From positions 3,577 to 67,576 of the forward strand of contig JAYZDF010000121.1 in assembly GCA_036337945.1 (NCBI GenBank): a stretch of DNA of 64,000 bases, given 5' to 3'. The notes below the pieces were generated by a model. That model was given only the letters and a program-made list of their open reading frames with translations. It ran no database searches and had not been told where the DNA came from. The DNA is from JAYZDF01 sp036337945. GTDB taxonomy: Bacteria; Myxococcota; Kuafuiibacteriia; Kuafuiibacteriales; Kuafuiibacteriaceae. Positions 35,918 to 43,449 of this stretch are shown one piece after another (positions within the stretch are counted from its first letter, which is position 1; every line of letters starts with the position of its first letter). The translations under genes and the position numbers were made by a program.

Positions 35918-37050
35918 CGAACAAGCGGATTTCAGAGCCCGAAGACGTGAAAAAATGGTACCTTTGGCGCACGGTGACCAAACCTAGACACATTTTTCGA
36001 TGGGACCTAGATAAGACCTACCTAAAAACAGACTTCGATACCGTACGTGATCTTGTAAGGGTAGCTCGAATGACAGCAGAGGAGCGGGAGAATATTCCTG
36101 GGTCGGCAACACTGCTTAGGCAGATGCGAAATTCTAGTCCAAGTGCCCAGAATAACCTCATTTATTTCATTTCTGGCTCGCCCCGACAATTGCGTTCAGT
36201 GATTGAAAAAAAGTTTGCTCTCGACGGATTTGAACCAGATGGATTTGTCCTAAAACCCTCATTATCGATGCTTATGAAGGGCCGTTTTCGAGGGATTCGA
36301 AATCAAGTGCCTTATAAACTGAGCGCACTACTCGGCGGACGAAGCCACGCACCTATCGGCACCAAGGAGACACTTCTGGGCGACGACGCGGAGAGTGACG
36401 CGCTGATTTATTCGCTTTACGCAGACATACTGGCCGGGAATATCGAACGTAAATACCTCCTGAAGTTCCTGAAAAAAACGCACGCTTATAAAGATCAAGT
36501 CTCCGAAATTGAGTATCAGCTCGATGCCATTGTTCACGAACCCACCGTTCAGAGGATCATCATCAACTTAGATAAGAATACCGCACCAGGAGAATTCATG
36601 GATTATTTTCCGAGAGTTGTTCCTGTACACAATCATCTACAAACGGCGGTTGTTCTTTGCCTTGACCAGTCCGTAGAAACCTCTGCCATCCAGGAAGTCG
36701 CTTTAGAGATGCTCTGGAAATTCGGTTACTCTAGCGGAAGTTTACTCCGGTCCGTCGAAGACATCTTACGACGCCAACGCACACAACACTCTGTCGAAGA
36801 TTTTTTACATTTGCATCGCGGGCTGTCGGCACTAAGCCCTATCAAACCAGATAAATCTCTGACCAAAAGGGCTGAAAAATTCGTTGATGAGCTTCAGCGT
36901 TTACTCGAGCAAATCATTGAACGAATCGCTTATCTGAACTCGCGACCTATGCCACGTAATCGAAGTCGAACGGAACCATCCAATGATTATTTCGAGTTAC
37001 TTGAAGCGGAAGAAAAAAGGCGAGAAGCGCGAAAACGTGTCCGAAAATAG
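35902..37050 (+). CDS. HAD-like phosphatase domain protein (App1-like)
   Basis: Cytosolic 382-residue protein. The first 190 residues carry HAD-superfamily motifs in order: WDLDKTYLKTDFD (motif I, DxDKT), ISGSPRQL (motif II Ser/Thr) and LLGDDAESDALIY (motif IV GDD). The spacing recalls DUF2183/App1-type phosphatidate phosphatases. The C-terminal 190 residues are helical (QDIL-type and RAEKFVDELQRLLEQIIERIAYL) and end basic. GTG 35902 is the start. Substrate unknown; a lipid phosphate is a reasonable guess only. It is convergent with nuoK. Confidence 0.65.
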   Translation: MKERSTNKRISEPEDVKKWYLWRTVTKPRHIFRWDLDKTYLKTDFDTVRDLVRVARMTAEERENIPGSATLLRQMRNSSPSAQNNLIYFISGSPRQLRSVIEKKFALDGFEPDGFVLKPSLSMLMKGRFRGIRNQVPYKLSALLGGRSHAPIGTKETLLGDDAESDALIYSLYADILAGNIERKYLLKFLKKTHAYKDQVSEIEYQLDAIVHEPTVQRIIINLDKNTAPGEFMDYFPRVVPVHNHLQTAVVLCLDQSVETSAIQEVALEMLWKFGYSSGSLLRSVEDILRRQRTQHSVEDFLHLHRGLSALSPIKPDKSLTKRAEKFVDELQRLLEQIIERIAYLNSRPMPRNRSRTEPSNDYFELLEAEEKRREARKRVRK

Positions 37051-37081
37051 GTAAAGCTTTGGAGTAAAATGGTCGATATCG

Positions 37082-37396
37082 TCAGCCGTGTAGGTCAGAT
37101 AACTCATCGACGTTGACTGTTTTTTGCAAACGAAAGACGGAGATAATGATAGCGAGACCCACAGCAACTTCAGCTGCTGCGACTGCCATAACCAGAAAAA
37201 CGTAGATGTGTCCTGACATATCTCCATGATGGCGAGCAAAAGAAACCAATGTCAGATTGGCAGCGTTCAACATAAGCTCGATGCACATGAACACGATGAT
37301 GGCATTGCGTCGAATCAAGACACCGGCTGCACCGATTCCGAACAGAACGGTAGCCACGAGTAGGTAGTAATCAATCGAAAGCGTTGGCGTAATCAT
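37082..37396 (-). CDS. nuoK: NADH-quinone oxidoreductase subunit K
   Basis: Small three-TM proton-channel subunit of complex I. 104 residues; the TM Glu in FMCIELMLNAANLTLVSF and the following AEVAVGLAIIISVFR are the family marks. The start overlaps the nuoJ stop by 4 bp. Last gene of nuoE-F-J-K. Confidence 0.97.
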   Translation of the reverse strand: MITPTLSIDYYLLVATVLFGIGAAGVLIRRNAIIVFMCIELMLNAANLTLVSFARHHGDMSGHIYVFLVMAVAAAEVAVGLAIIISVFRLQKTVNVDELSDLHG

Positions 37397-37935
37397 GCGG
37401 TCGTAGACTCCTCGTCTTCAGTCGTTTTATTTTGAGAAATCACGACAGCACCAACAATCGCCACCACCAGAAGAACACTCGCAAGTTCGAAATGGAAAAC
37501 ATAATTGGAGAAAAAAAGCTGTCCGGTTGCTTGAGGGCCGCCGAATCCAACGGGTAGTGTAGCACCGGTTCCTGTAAAGGAATTACGCAGTATTACAACG
37601 CAAAGGTTCAAGGTCACCAGTAAAACGGCAGCAATTTTCACGAAGAAACCAACTTGGGAGAGTGTACTCTGAGGAAGAATTGTTTCGTCGCGCTGCTCTA
37701 CAAGCATAATCACGAACACAAACAGGACCATGATGGCGCCCGCGTAAACAAGCACCTCCAAAACGGCCATAAGCTCTGCTGCTTGTAAGAGGTAAAGACA
37801 CGCAATGCAGAAAAAACAGCCCACCAAATTCAGCGCTGATTTGACCGGGTCCTTGGAGCAAACCACGCCCAGAGCCGAAGCCCAGGACAAAGCCGCAAAA
37901 AAACAAAACAGGATAATCTCTAGATTCACGCGCAC
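37393..37935 (-). CDS. nuoJ: NADH-quinone oxidoreductase subunit J
   Basis: Membrane subunit with five TM segments. Family region LEVLVYAGAIMVLFVFVIML is intact and followed by a charged loop. 180 residues. The GTG at 37935 overlaps the end of nuoF by 10 bp, replacing the usual nuoG-H-I genes between F and J. Confidence 0.96.
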   Translation of the reverse strand: MRVNLEIILFCFFAALSWASALGVVCSKDPVKSALNLVGCFFCIACLYLLQAAELMAVLEVLVYAGAIMVLFVFVIMLVEQRDETILPQSTLSQVGFFVKIAAVLLVTLNLCVVILRNSFTGTGATLPVGFGGPQATGQLFFSNYVFHFELASVLLVVAIVGAVVISQNKTTEDEESTTA

Positions 37936-39266
37936 TGAACAGCTCCTGAAAGCCTGACCGTCTTGAGAGGCAGTTCATCAAAGGGACAGCCCTTTTCAAT
38001 AACATGACGCTCAAATTCTTCGCGAAACGCAGCTACGTAGCTTCTCGTCGGCCAAGCGGTCGCTTCTCCTAAAGCGCAAATCGTATGGCCTTCGATCTTA
38101 CTGCCGATACTCTCGAGTAAATCGACATCCTCCATCGTACCGGAACCCGACTCGATTCGGTCCAGAATCTTAAAGAGCCAGTCTCCGCCCTCTCGGCAAG
38201 GAGTGCATTGTCCGCACGATTCATGCGCATAGAACCGTATCAATCGCCGCAAGAGTCTAACCATGCATGTCCCTTCTTCGATGACAGTAGGACAGCCAGT
38301 GCCCATGAGACTACCGACCGACTTCATATTGTCGAAGTCGAAAGTCACGTCGATTTTATCCGGAGTCACGATCTTACAGGATGAACCTCCTGGTACAACG
38401 GCTTTGAGTTTTTTATCGCTTGAGCGCATGCCCCCGCCAACATCATAGATAATCTCTCGAAGTGTGAGGCCGCCAGGCAATTCGTAAACTCCTGGCTTCG
38501 CCACATGTCCAGAGAGGCCTACCAGTTTTGTTCCACCTTCCGCTTCAGAATACGAAAGGCTTTTCCACCATTTCGCACCCTTCGCAATGATGGGCCCAAC
38601 CGCGGTCAATGACTCCACGTTGTTGATCACCGTTGGGCAGCCGAACAAACCTTCGACAGCGGGGAATGGTGGTTTTAGACGAGGTTGACCTTTCTTGCCC
38701 TCTAGCGACTCGAGCAAGGCCGTTTCTTCGCCGCAAATATACGCGCCGGCACCGCGATGAACCACGATGTCCAAGGCGTAATCTTCGCCCATGGATTTTT
38801 CGCCGAGAATCCCAGCAGCATAAGCTTCGTCAACGGCAGCTTGAATGCGCTCATATGCCAAACCGAATTCGCCGCGTATGTAAATGAAGGCATGATGCGC
38901 TTCAATTGCTTTGCAACAAATTGCGACACCTTCGATGAGCATATGAGGATCTTTCTCTAAGATATAACGGTCTTTAAAGGTCCCAGGCTCAGATTCGTCC
39001 GCGTTGACACAGACGTATTTCGGTTTATCTCCGCCCTTCGGGACGAAACTCCACTTTCTTCCTACAGGGAAGCCAGCACCACCTCGTCCTCTCACATTCG
39101 AGTCGAGAACTTCCTTGATGATATCGTCAGATGACATTGAGAAAGCTTTTTTTAGCGCTTCGTAGCCGCCAGTTGATCTAAAGACATCTAACGTCCACGA
39201 ATTTGGTTTTCCCCAGTTCTTGGTAAAGACCAGTTCTTTTGGTTCATGCCTAGGTCGCTCAGTCAC
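37926..39266 (-). CDS. nuoF: NADH-quinone oxidoreductase subunit F
   Basis: NADH- and FMN-binding subunit with a [4Fe-4S] cluster, peripheral arm of complex I. FMN loop RGRGGAGFPVGRKW, NADH-binding IYIRGEFGLAYER-type region, GAGAYICGEETALLESLEG, and cluster Cys in ESCGQCTPCREG plus a later Cys in HTICALGE. 446 residues. GTG start with AGGAG seven nt upstream. It follows nuoE by 9 bp. Confidence 0.98.
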   Translation of the reverse strand: MTERPRHEPKELVFTKNWGKPNSWTLDVFRSTGGYEALKKAFSMSSDDIIKEVLDSNVRGRGGAGFPVGRKWSFVPKGGDKPKYVCVNADESEPGTFKDRYILEKDPHMLIEGVAICCKAIEAHHAFIYIRGEFGLAYERIQAAVDEAYAAGILGEKSMGEDYALDIVVHRGAGAYICGEETALLESLEGKKGQPRLKPPFPAVEGLFGCPTVINNVESLTAVGPIIAKGAKWWKSLSYSEAEGGTKLVGLSGHVAKPGVYELPGGLTLREIIYDVGGGMRSSDKKLKAVVPGGSSCKIVTPDKIDVTFDFDNMKSVGSLMGTGCPTVIEEGTCMVRLLRRLIRFYAHESCGQCTPCREGGDWLFKILDRIESGSGTMEDVDLLESIGSKIEGHTICALGEATAWPTRSYVAAFREEFERHVIEKGCPFDELPLKTVRLSGAVQCA

Positions 39267-39275
39267 TGTGCTCTC

Positions 39276-39905
39276 CTACTCTTCTTTCTCTGCAGAAGTT
39301 TCATCTGTCGCGGATTCATCTGCCGCTTGTTGGACAACAACCGGTTCAGGTGGTTCAAAGCCCGGTATTGGTCCTGTGTGCGGTCCACTCTCACGTTGGT
39401 AATAATTCTTTCCGTTTAGGCTCGGAGCAAGCTCTCGAAAGTCTTTCACCAGACTATCAAAGGCTTCCGTCGTAACATGTTCGTAATAGTCTTTGCCGAC
39501 TCTTAGCATGGGGCCAGAGCCACAACTCGCGAGACATTCAGCCTCCATCAAACCGAATACACCGTCTTCAGTTTGGTGCCCAATATTGATCCCAAGTGTT
39601 TTTTTCGCATGAGTCATGAGGCAATCTGCTCCAGACAAATGGCAAGAAATATTCGTGCATATCTCAAGATGGAACTGCCCCTCAGCATGCTGATGATACA
39701 TCTCGTAAAACGTTGTCACCTCATGCACGCGAACTGGCGAGATTCCGAGTGACTTCGCCACAAGCGCCTGCACGTCTATAGACAGATGATTAAATTCTTT
39801 CTGCGCAAGATGTAACGCAGGCAGCAAGGCTGCATCCTTACGCGGATATTTTGCAACGATTGCGTCGAGCTCTTTGCTCGCCGACTCTGAAAACTGAAGC
39901 CCCAT
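39276..39905 (-). CDS. nuoE: NADH-quinone oxidoreductase subunit E
   Basis: Thioredoxin-fold [2Fe-2S] subunit. Family Cys are in CTNISC and CLASC, with the preceding VTTFYEMYHQ. The C-terminus carries about 45 extra acidic/Pro residues after the domain. ATG 39905 is preferred; TTG 39911 is two codons upstream. First gene of the operon. Confidence 0.96.
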   Translation of the reverse strand: MGLQFSESASKELDAIVAKYPRKDAALLPALHLAQKEFNHLSIDVQALVAKSLGISPVRVHEVTTFYEMYHQHAEGQFHLEICTNISCHLSGADCLMTHAKKTLGINIGHQTEDGVFGLMEAECLASCGSGPMLRVGKDYYEHVTTEAFDSLVKDFRELAPSLNGKNYYQRESGPHTGPIPGFEPPEPVVVQQAADESATDETSAEKEE

Positions 39906-39917
39906 CGACAACTGTGG

Positions 39918-39946
39918 TAATTAGGACGGCTGCGGGAGTTGGTCAA
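39918..39946 (-). promoter_or_regulatory. Weak promoter candidate for nuoE-F-J-K
   Basis: Minus strand: -35 TTGACC (39941-39946), 17-bp spacer, A/T-rich TAATTA (39918-39923); an alternative -10 CCTAAT (39920-39925) has a 15-bp spacer. Either ends 12-14 nt before ATG 39905, again close to the start codon. Confidence 0.25.
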
Positions 39947-39991
39947 CTGTTGGCCCTCACCAGAATGCTAATATTCCTGACTTCTCTTGGC

Positions 39992-40621
39992 TTATATTGG
40001 GTGGACCCGAGTGAAGAGAAGTCCTATGAATGCAGAAAGCCCTAGAAAATATAAGGTCGCAAATAGAAGGCGCCCCCGTGGGCTCGGTCGTCTACTCTGA
40101 ACACTTGCAAAAGCGGTATGAGTGAGGGTGGCAACAACGATCAGGTCAAACCCTAGCAAGATTACATATTTCGGGCAAAACAAGTAGCCTAAGCCAACGA
40201 CCACGATGCCTGAAGCCAGAAGGGAAATCGCCTGCTGCGAAGGTCGCAATAAATTACGGCCAGATGCCAAAATCAAGACCCCGAAAACTAAGGCCAGTAG
40301 GACTCCCCAGAATCCTTGAAATTCGAAGGAATCCTCATTTCGGCGGCGTTCCCATCGTCGAACACGCCTTGAACCGAAATTTTCCCAACCTTTTTGCTCG
40401 CTCAGAGCCTCAGCCATCCTTTTGGCGCCACTCCAATCGCGATTGAGAGCCCTCTTTAGCATCTCAAACCGCATAAAACGCGGGTCTCCGGGCTGATTCG
40501 ACGCGAACTCAACTTCAGCCGCCACTAAAGCTGCCTCCTCAGCAGTTCGCAGAGTCTCAGCACCATCGTCTGCCAATAAAGTACAAACTAGAAATATTAC
40601 GGCCGCGGGATTGGTCAGCAC
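39992..40621 (-). CDS. Exported or membrane protein with four C-terminal TM segments
   Basis: 209 residues, unknown function. Hydrophobic N-terminus (PAAVIFLVCTLLA) likely a signal, then a helical periplasmic region of about 80 residues, then at least four TM segments (FWGVLLALVFGVLILA, ISLLASGIVVVGLGYLF, ILLGFDLIVVATLTHTAFA, LLFATLYFLGLSAFIGLLF). GTG 40621 lies 11 bp from the divergent gene's ATG, so one start may be misplaced. No motif recognised. Confidence 0.55.
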   Translation of the reverse strand: MLTNPAAVIFLVCTLLADDGAETLRTAEEAALVAAEVEFASNQPGDPRFMRFEMLKRALNRDWSGAKRMAEALSEQKGWENFGSRRVRRWERRRNEDSFEFQGFWGVLLALVFGVLILASGRNLLRPSQQAISLLASGIVVVGLGYLFCPKYVILLGFDLIVVATLTHTAFASVQSRRPSPRGRLLFATLYFLGLSAFIGLLFTRVHPI

Positions 40622-40632
40622 GGCTCAATAAT

Positions 40633-41361
40633 ATGCTAAGTTCTTCAGCAACGGTGGCAACTCGTACAAAAAAAGACGATGGAGGACTTTTCACTAATTC
40701 CAGCGATAGCTCGGGCGAGGAAGCTCGCAAGAAAGTCAAAGAGATTACGGACGACATCAAGCAGGTAGACCGAGACTTGGACCAATTACGTGCGCTGTAT
40801 GAACTATACTTCATGGGCGTAGAACGAACTGAGCCGATAGTTAATCGCGATAAAGTGCGGCGGAAGATTCGCGACTTACGAGACCTCAAAATCAATAATA
40901 ACGGCATCAAATTCAAACTTCAGACCCTTCAGGCGCGAATGATCTCATTCGAGAACTATTGGGGGCGAATCAAGAGGCAAAGAGAAGCTGGGACGTACCA
41001 TCGAGATAAAGCCCGCGTGAAGAGGCGGATGAATCAAAGAGAACTCGAAGACCTCAGGGCTGCCGCCGGTCAAGAGCAGCCCAAAGCTAAAACTAGCCAA
41101 AAACCCGCCAAGAAATCATCTCGCCCCAGCGCTTCGTCTGCCGCCGACTTGACGGATAAAAAGCTGGAACAGATCTACAATGCCTATTCAACAGCGAAAA
41201 AACGCTGCGGGCAAAAAGTCGACGTGAGCCTGAATGATTTGTCTTCGAAACTCCGTCAACAAGTCCCTCGACTCCTAAAAAGTAGCGGGGCAAAACAGGT
41301 TGAATTCAAGATTGTCATCAAACAAGGCAAAGCTGTCCTCAAAGCAATTCCGAAGGGTTAG
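40633..41361 (+). CDS. MXAN_5187-type conserved protein
   Basis: Cytosolic, highly charged 242-residue protein. The central region (DLDQLRALYELYFMGVERTEP, LKINNNGIKFKLQTLQARMISFENYWGRI, REAGTYHRDKARVKRR) resembles the conserved domain named after MXAN_5187 in myxobacteria; the last 85 residues form a second small domain after a Lys/Pro/Ser linker. Function unknown. GTG 40654 is an alternative start giving more room between the divergent genes. Confidence 0.5.
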   Translation: MLSSSATVATRTKKDDGGLFTNSSDSSGEEARKKVKEITDDIKQVDRDLDQLRALYELYFMGVERTEPIVNRDKVRRKIRDLRDLKINNNGIKFKLQTLQARMISFENYWGRIKRQREAGTYHRDKARVKRRMNQRELEDLRAAAGQEQPKAKTSQKPAKKSSRPSASSAADLTDKKLEQIYNAYSTAKKRCGQKVDVSLNDLSSKLRQQVPRLLKSSGAKQVEFKIVIKQGKAVLKAIPKG

Positions 41362-41435
41362 CGAGGAATACCCTCTCAAAAATGCACTTCTTTAAAGATT
41401 CACGGCATCCCGTGGGCCAGAAGTATCAAACGTCA

Positions 41436-41464
41436 TTGACAGCGTCTCGTCCTGTGCCTAGGCT
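41436..41464 (+). promoter_or_regulatory. Leaderless-type promoter of the ferredoxin-STAS pair
   Basis: Plus strand: perfect -35 TTGACA (41436-41441), 17-bp spacer, -10 TAGGCT (41459-41464), then 6 nt to GTG 41471. The predicted transcript begins at the start codon. Confidence 0.5.
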
Positions 41465-41470
41465 CTGGCC

Positions 41471-42025
41471 GTGGCTTACGTCATTGTAGAGGATTGTACC
41501 GGCTGTACCGCCTGCGTAAAACGCTGTCCCACCGACGCTATTCATGGGCGACGAAAGGGCTTGCACGACATCAACCCTGATCTGTGCATTGATTGTGGAG
41601 CTTGCGCGCCAGTCTGTTCCGATAACGCCATCTTCAACAACTTGGGCATGCGAGTGATGTTCAAGAAGAAGAAAGAATGGCCATTGGCTTTCGTTGACGA
41701 AATCAATTGTGTTGGCTGCGAAAAATGTGTTGATGAATGTCCATTTGACGCAATTTGGATCGCGAACCACCCGGTAGACGCATCATTCCACGGCGTATGC
41801 ATTGTGGAAGCCAAAAAATGCACAGGATGCCGGATTTGCGAATGGGCTTGCCCCTATGACGCTATCTTCATTTATCCGAAGAATGAGGTTCCTGATTGGC
41901 TCCAGTCTTCATTTCTCCCGAGAGATGACAGTCGAAGCGAAGAAATTGAATGGCGCAAATTCCGGACACCCGCCTTCGATTCCGATCAAGAAGAACAAGA
42001 CGCAGCTGCTGCAGGCAACGAGTGA
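41471..42025 (+). CDS. Four-cluster [4Fe-4S] polyferredoxin
   Basis: Electron carrier with four complete CxxCxxCxxxCP-type motifs: CTGCTACVKRCP, CIDCGACAPVC, CVGCEKCVDECP and CTGCRICEWACP, so up to four [4Fe-4S] clusters. 184 residues with an acidic C-terminus. It lies near nuoE-F-J-K but differs from NuoI, which has two clusters and a different N-terminus. GTG start 41471. Its TGA stop overlaps the next gene's GTG. The redox partner is unknown; complex I, nitrogen or radical SAM enzymes nearby are guesses. Confidence 0.85.
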   Translation: MAYVIVEDCTGCTACVKRCPTDAIHGRRKGLHDINPDLCIDCGACAPVCSDNAIFNNLGMRVMFKKKKEWPLAFVDEINCVGCEKCVDECPFDAIWIANHPVDASFHGVCIVEAKKCTGCRICEWACPYDAIFIYPKNEVPDWLQSSFLPRDDSRSEEIEWRKFRTPAFDSDQEEQDAAAAGNE

Positions 42026-42330
42026 CACCCCTTTGTGTGAGCGGTCTTATTGATCGCGATATTGCCGCGCTACTTACAGAACAGCTCAGCGCAATTCACC
42101 CTGCAGACCGAGTAACGACAATCGACTTTACAGAGGCCGATGTAGACGATGCAGTGGTTGTAACCACGCTAATTAAACTTCTTCGCGAGACGGCGAGTCG
42201 ATTGACTCGACTTGAAGTTGTAGGTGCTCCTCAAACGATTGCTCATGGTCTGTATCGGGTCGGAGCCCTCGGACCAAATGCAAAACTAAAGCTTATCGAC
42301 CCTCGAGAAGAAATAGGAACTTCCTCTTAG
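42022..42330 (+). CDS. STAS-domain protein coupled to the ferredoxin
   Basis: About 102 residues, read from GTG 42022, whose last two bases form part of the ferredoxin stop (GTGA). The fold order fits STAS/anti-anti-sigma proteins: LIDRDIAALLTEQL, VTTIDFTEADVDDAVVVTTL, LTRLEVVGAPQTIAHGLYRVG. The usual phosphorylatable Ser is not obvious. A longer frame from 41950 would overlap the ferredoxin by 76 bp and is rejected. Role unknown. Confidence 0.6.
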   Translation: MTPLCVSGLIDRDIAALLTEQLSAIHPADRVTTIDFTEADVDDAVVVTTLIKLLRETASRLTRLEVVGAPQTIAHGLYRVGALGPNAKLKLIDPREEIGTSS

Positions 42331-42347
42331 CACAAGAACTTATGGAA

Positions 42348-42899
42348 TTATCGTTCGGTTCTTTCGCGATTCGAAACATCTGTGACAGAGACCGACGGAT
42401 AAGCCGCCGTGAGTACAGGTTGAAGTCGAATCCAGTCATTTGGCGAGACAAAGGTTGCTATCATGACAATAACTTCACCTCTTTCTATCGTGACAATCTC
42501 ACCATTTTCTCTACCTGTAATTTGAAACCGGGTGGCCCTCTCACCTCGATGAGGCTTGATCCCGTGAACGTCTATCGCCGAAGGCGGTGACGGAACAGAC
42601 CCTGGATGTCTCTTCTTGAGACGTTGCAAAAAGACACCTAATTGAGACGGGTGAGACGCCAATCCTACGAAAATTTCGCCTTCACCTTTTGGACCAAACA
42701 AGAAAATCGAGCGACTGTTGTTTTCGGGGTCTCCAGTCCATCCCTTTGGAAGCGCGACCCGCACAATCTTGTTCATTGAAGGCAAATCCTTGGTTGCGCG
42801 ATGCTTGATAGAGAGCTCAGTTAGTACAAGTTCTGGCGGGGCAGCCTGCGGAGATGCGATTACAAGTCCCGAAAATAAAAAAGCCAGTGCCAATTGCAT
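42348..42899 (-). CDS. Secreted protein of unknown function
   Basis: 183 residues with signal peptide MQLALAFLFSGLVIASPQAA. The mature part is a beta-rich domain (ALPKGWTGDPENNSRSIFLFGPKGEGEIFVGL, IVTIERGEVIVMIATFV) similar in rhythm to DcrB/DUF1795-like folds; this is weak. A promoter with a -10 seven nt before the ATG is present and no ribosome site is seen. Confidence 0.5.
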   Translation of the reverse strand: MQLALAFLFSGLVIASPQAAPPELVLTELSIKHRATKDLPSMNKIVRVALPKGWTGDPENNSRSIFLFGPKGEGEIFVGLASHPSQLGVFLQRLKKRHPGSVPSPPSAIDVHGIKPHRGERATRFQITGRENGEIVTIERGEVIVMIATFVSPNDWIRLQPVLTAAYPSVSVTDVSNRERTER

Positions 42900-42906
42900 A
42901 TGACCA

Positions 42907-42936
42907 CTTATGACACGCTACGCCGTATCATCTCAA
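42907..42936 (-). promoter_or_regulatory. Leaderless-type promoter of the secreted protein gene
   Basis: Minus strand: -35 TTGAGA (42931-42936), 18-bp spacer, -10 CATAAG (42907-42912), 7 nt to ATG 42899. Confidence 0.4.
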
Positions 42937-42963
42937 GTTTTCTCACTTTCCTGGTGGTTCCAA

Positions 42964-42993
42964 TTGGCCAATCAAGAGGAATTTTTGTATGTC
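42964..42993 (+). promoter_or_regulatory. Promoter candidate of the DUF6918 gene
   Basis: Plus strand: -35 TTGGCC (42964-42969), 18-bp spacer, -10 TATGTC (42988-42993), 6 nt to GTG 43000. An AGAGGAA in the spacer could alternatively be a ribosome site, so this is uncertain. Confidence 0.3.
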
Positions 42994-42999
42994 TGGACT

Positions 43000-43446
43000 G
43001 TGGGCACCTTACACGAAAAAATATGTAATGAAGAGAACCGTGCATCCGTCGTCAGAGACGCAGCCGCACTCGTCAGCGACGAAGTGAAAAGCAAATCAGG
43101 TTTGAGTGGCGTTGCCATCAAAACCGCTTTCAAAGCGGTTAGCAAAGTCAGCCCTAGCCTCGTAGAAAGCGTGGTAGATAACCTCCTCGACAAATTTGTG
43201 GTCAAGCTCGAGCCGTTCTTCACCGAATGGGACGAGGGAGGTCGTCAAGGAAGTTTCGAGAGCTTTCTTTCCGGGCAAAGCAATAAAGTAGCCAATGCCC
43301 TACTTTCGGTGACCGATGACCGAGCAAGAACAGTCGACAATAAAGTACTAAAGAAATCTTACAGTTCTCTTAGACCTCAGGGAGAGAAGAACGTCCAAGC
43401 TGCTATCCCAGGCCTTGGCCGCCTTCTTGATAGATATCTCAAATAA
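43000..43446 (+). CDS. DUF6918 family protein
   Basis: Cytosolic helical protein. The family text is clear: LVSDEVKSKSGLSGVAIKTAFKAV, LVESVVDNLLDKFVVKLEPF, VANALLSVTDDRARTVDNKVLKKSY and a closing AIPGLGRLLDRYL. GTG 43000 gives about 148 residues and fits the family start (LHEKICNEENRASVV); the frame extends to 42910 but that segment looks unconserved and would leave only 10 bp to the divergent gene. Function not known to me. Confidence 0.7.
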   Translation: MGTLHEKICNEENRASVVRDAAALVSDEVKSKSGLSGVAIKTAFKAVSKVSPSLVESVVDNLLDKFVVKLEPFFTEWDEGGRQGSFESFLSGQSNKVANALLSVTDDRARTVDNKVLKKSYSSLRPQGEKNVQAAIPGLGRLLDRYLK

Positions 43447-43449
43447 ACT

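Noticed and set aside
41950..42025. Longer start for the STAS gene
   Set aside because: Would overlap the ferredoxin by 76 bp with Arg-rich sequence unlike STAS; GTG 42022 fits better.
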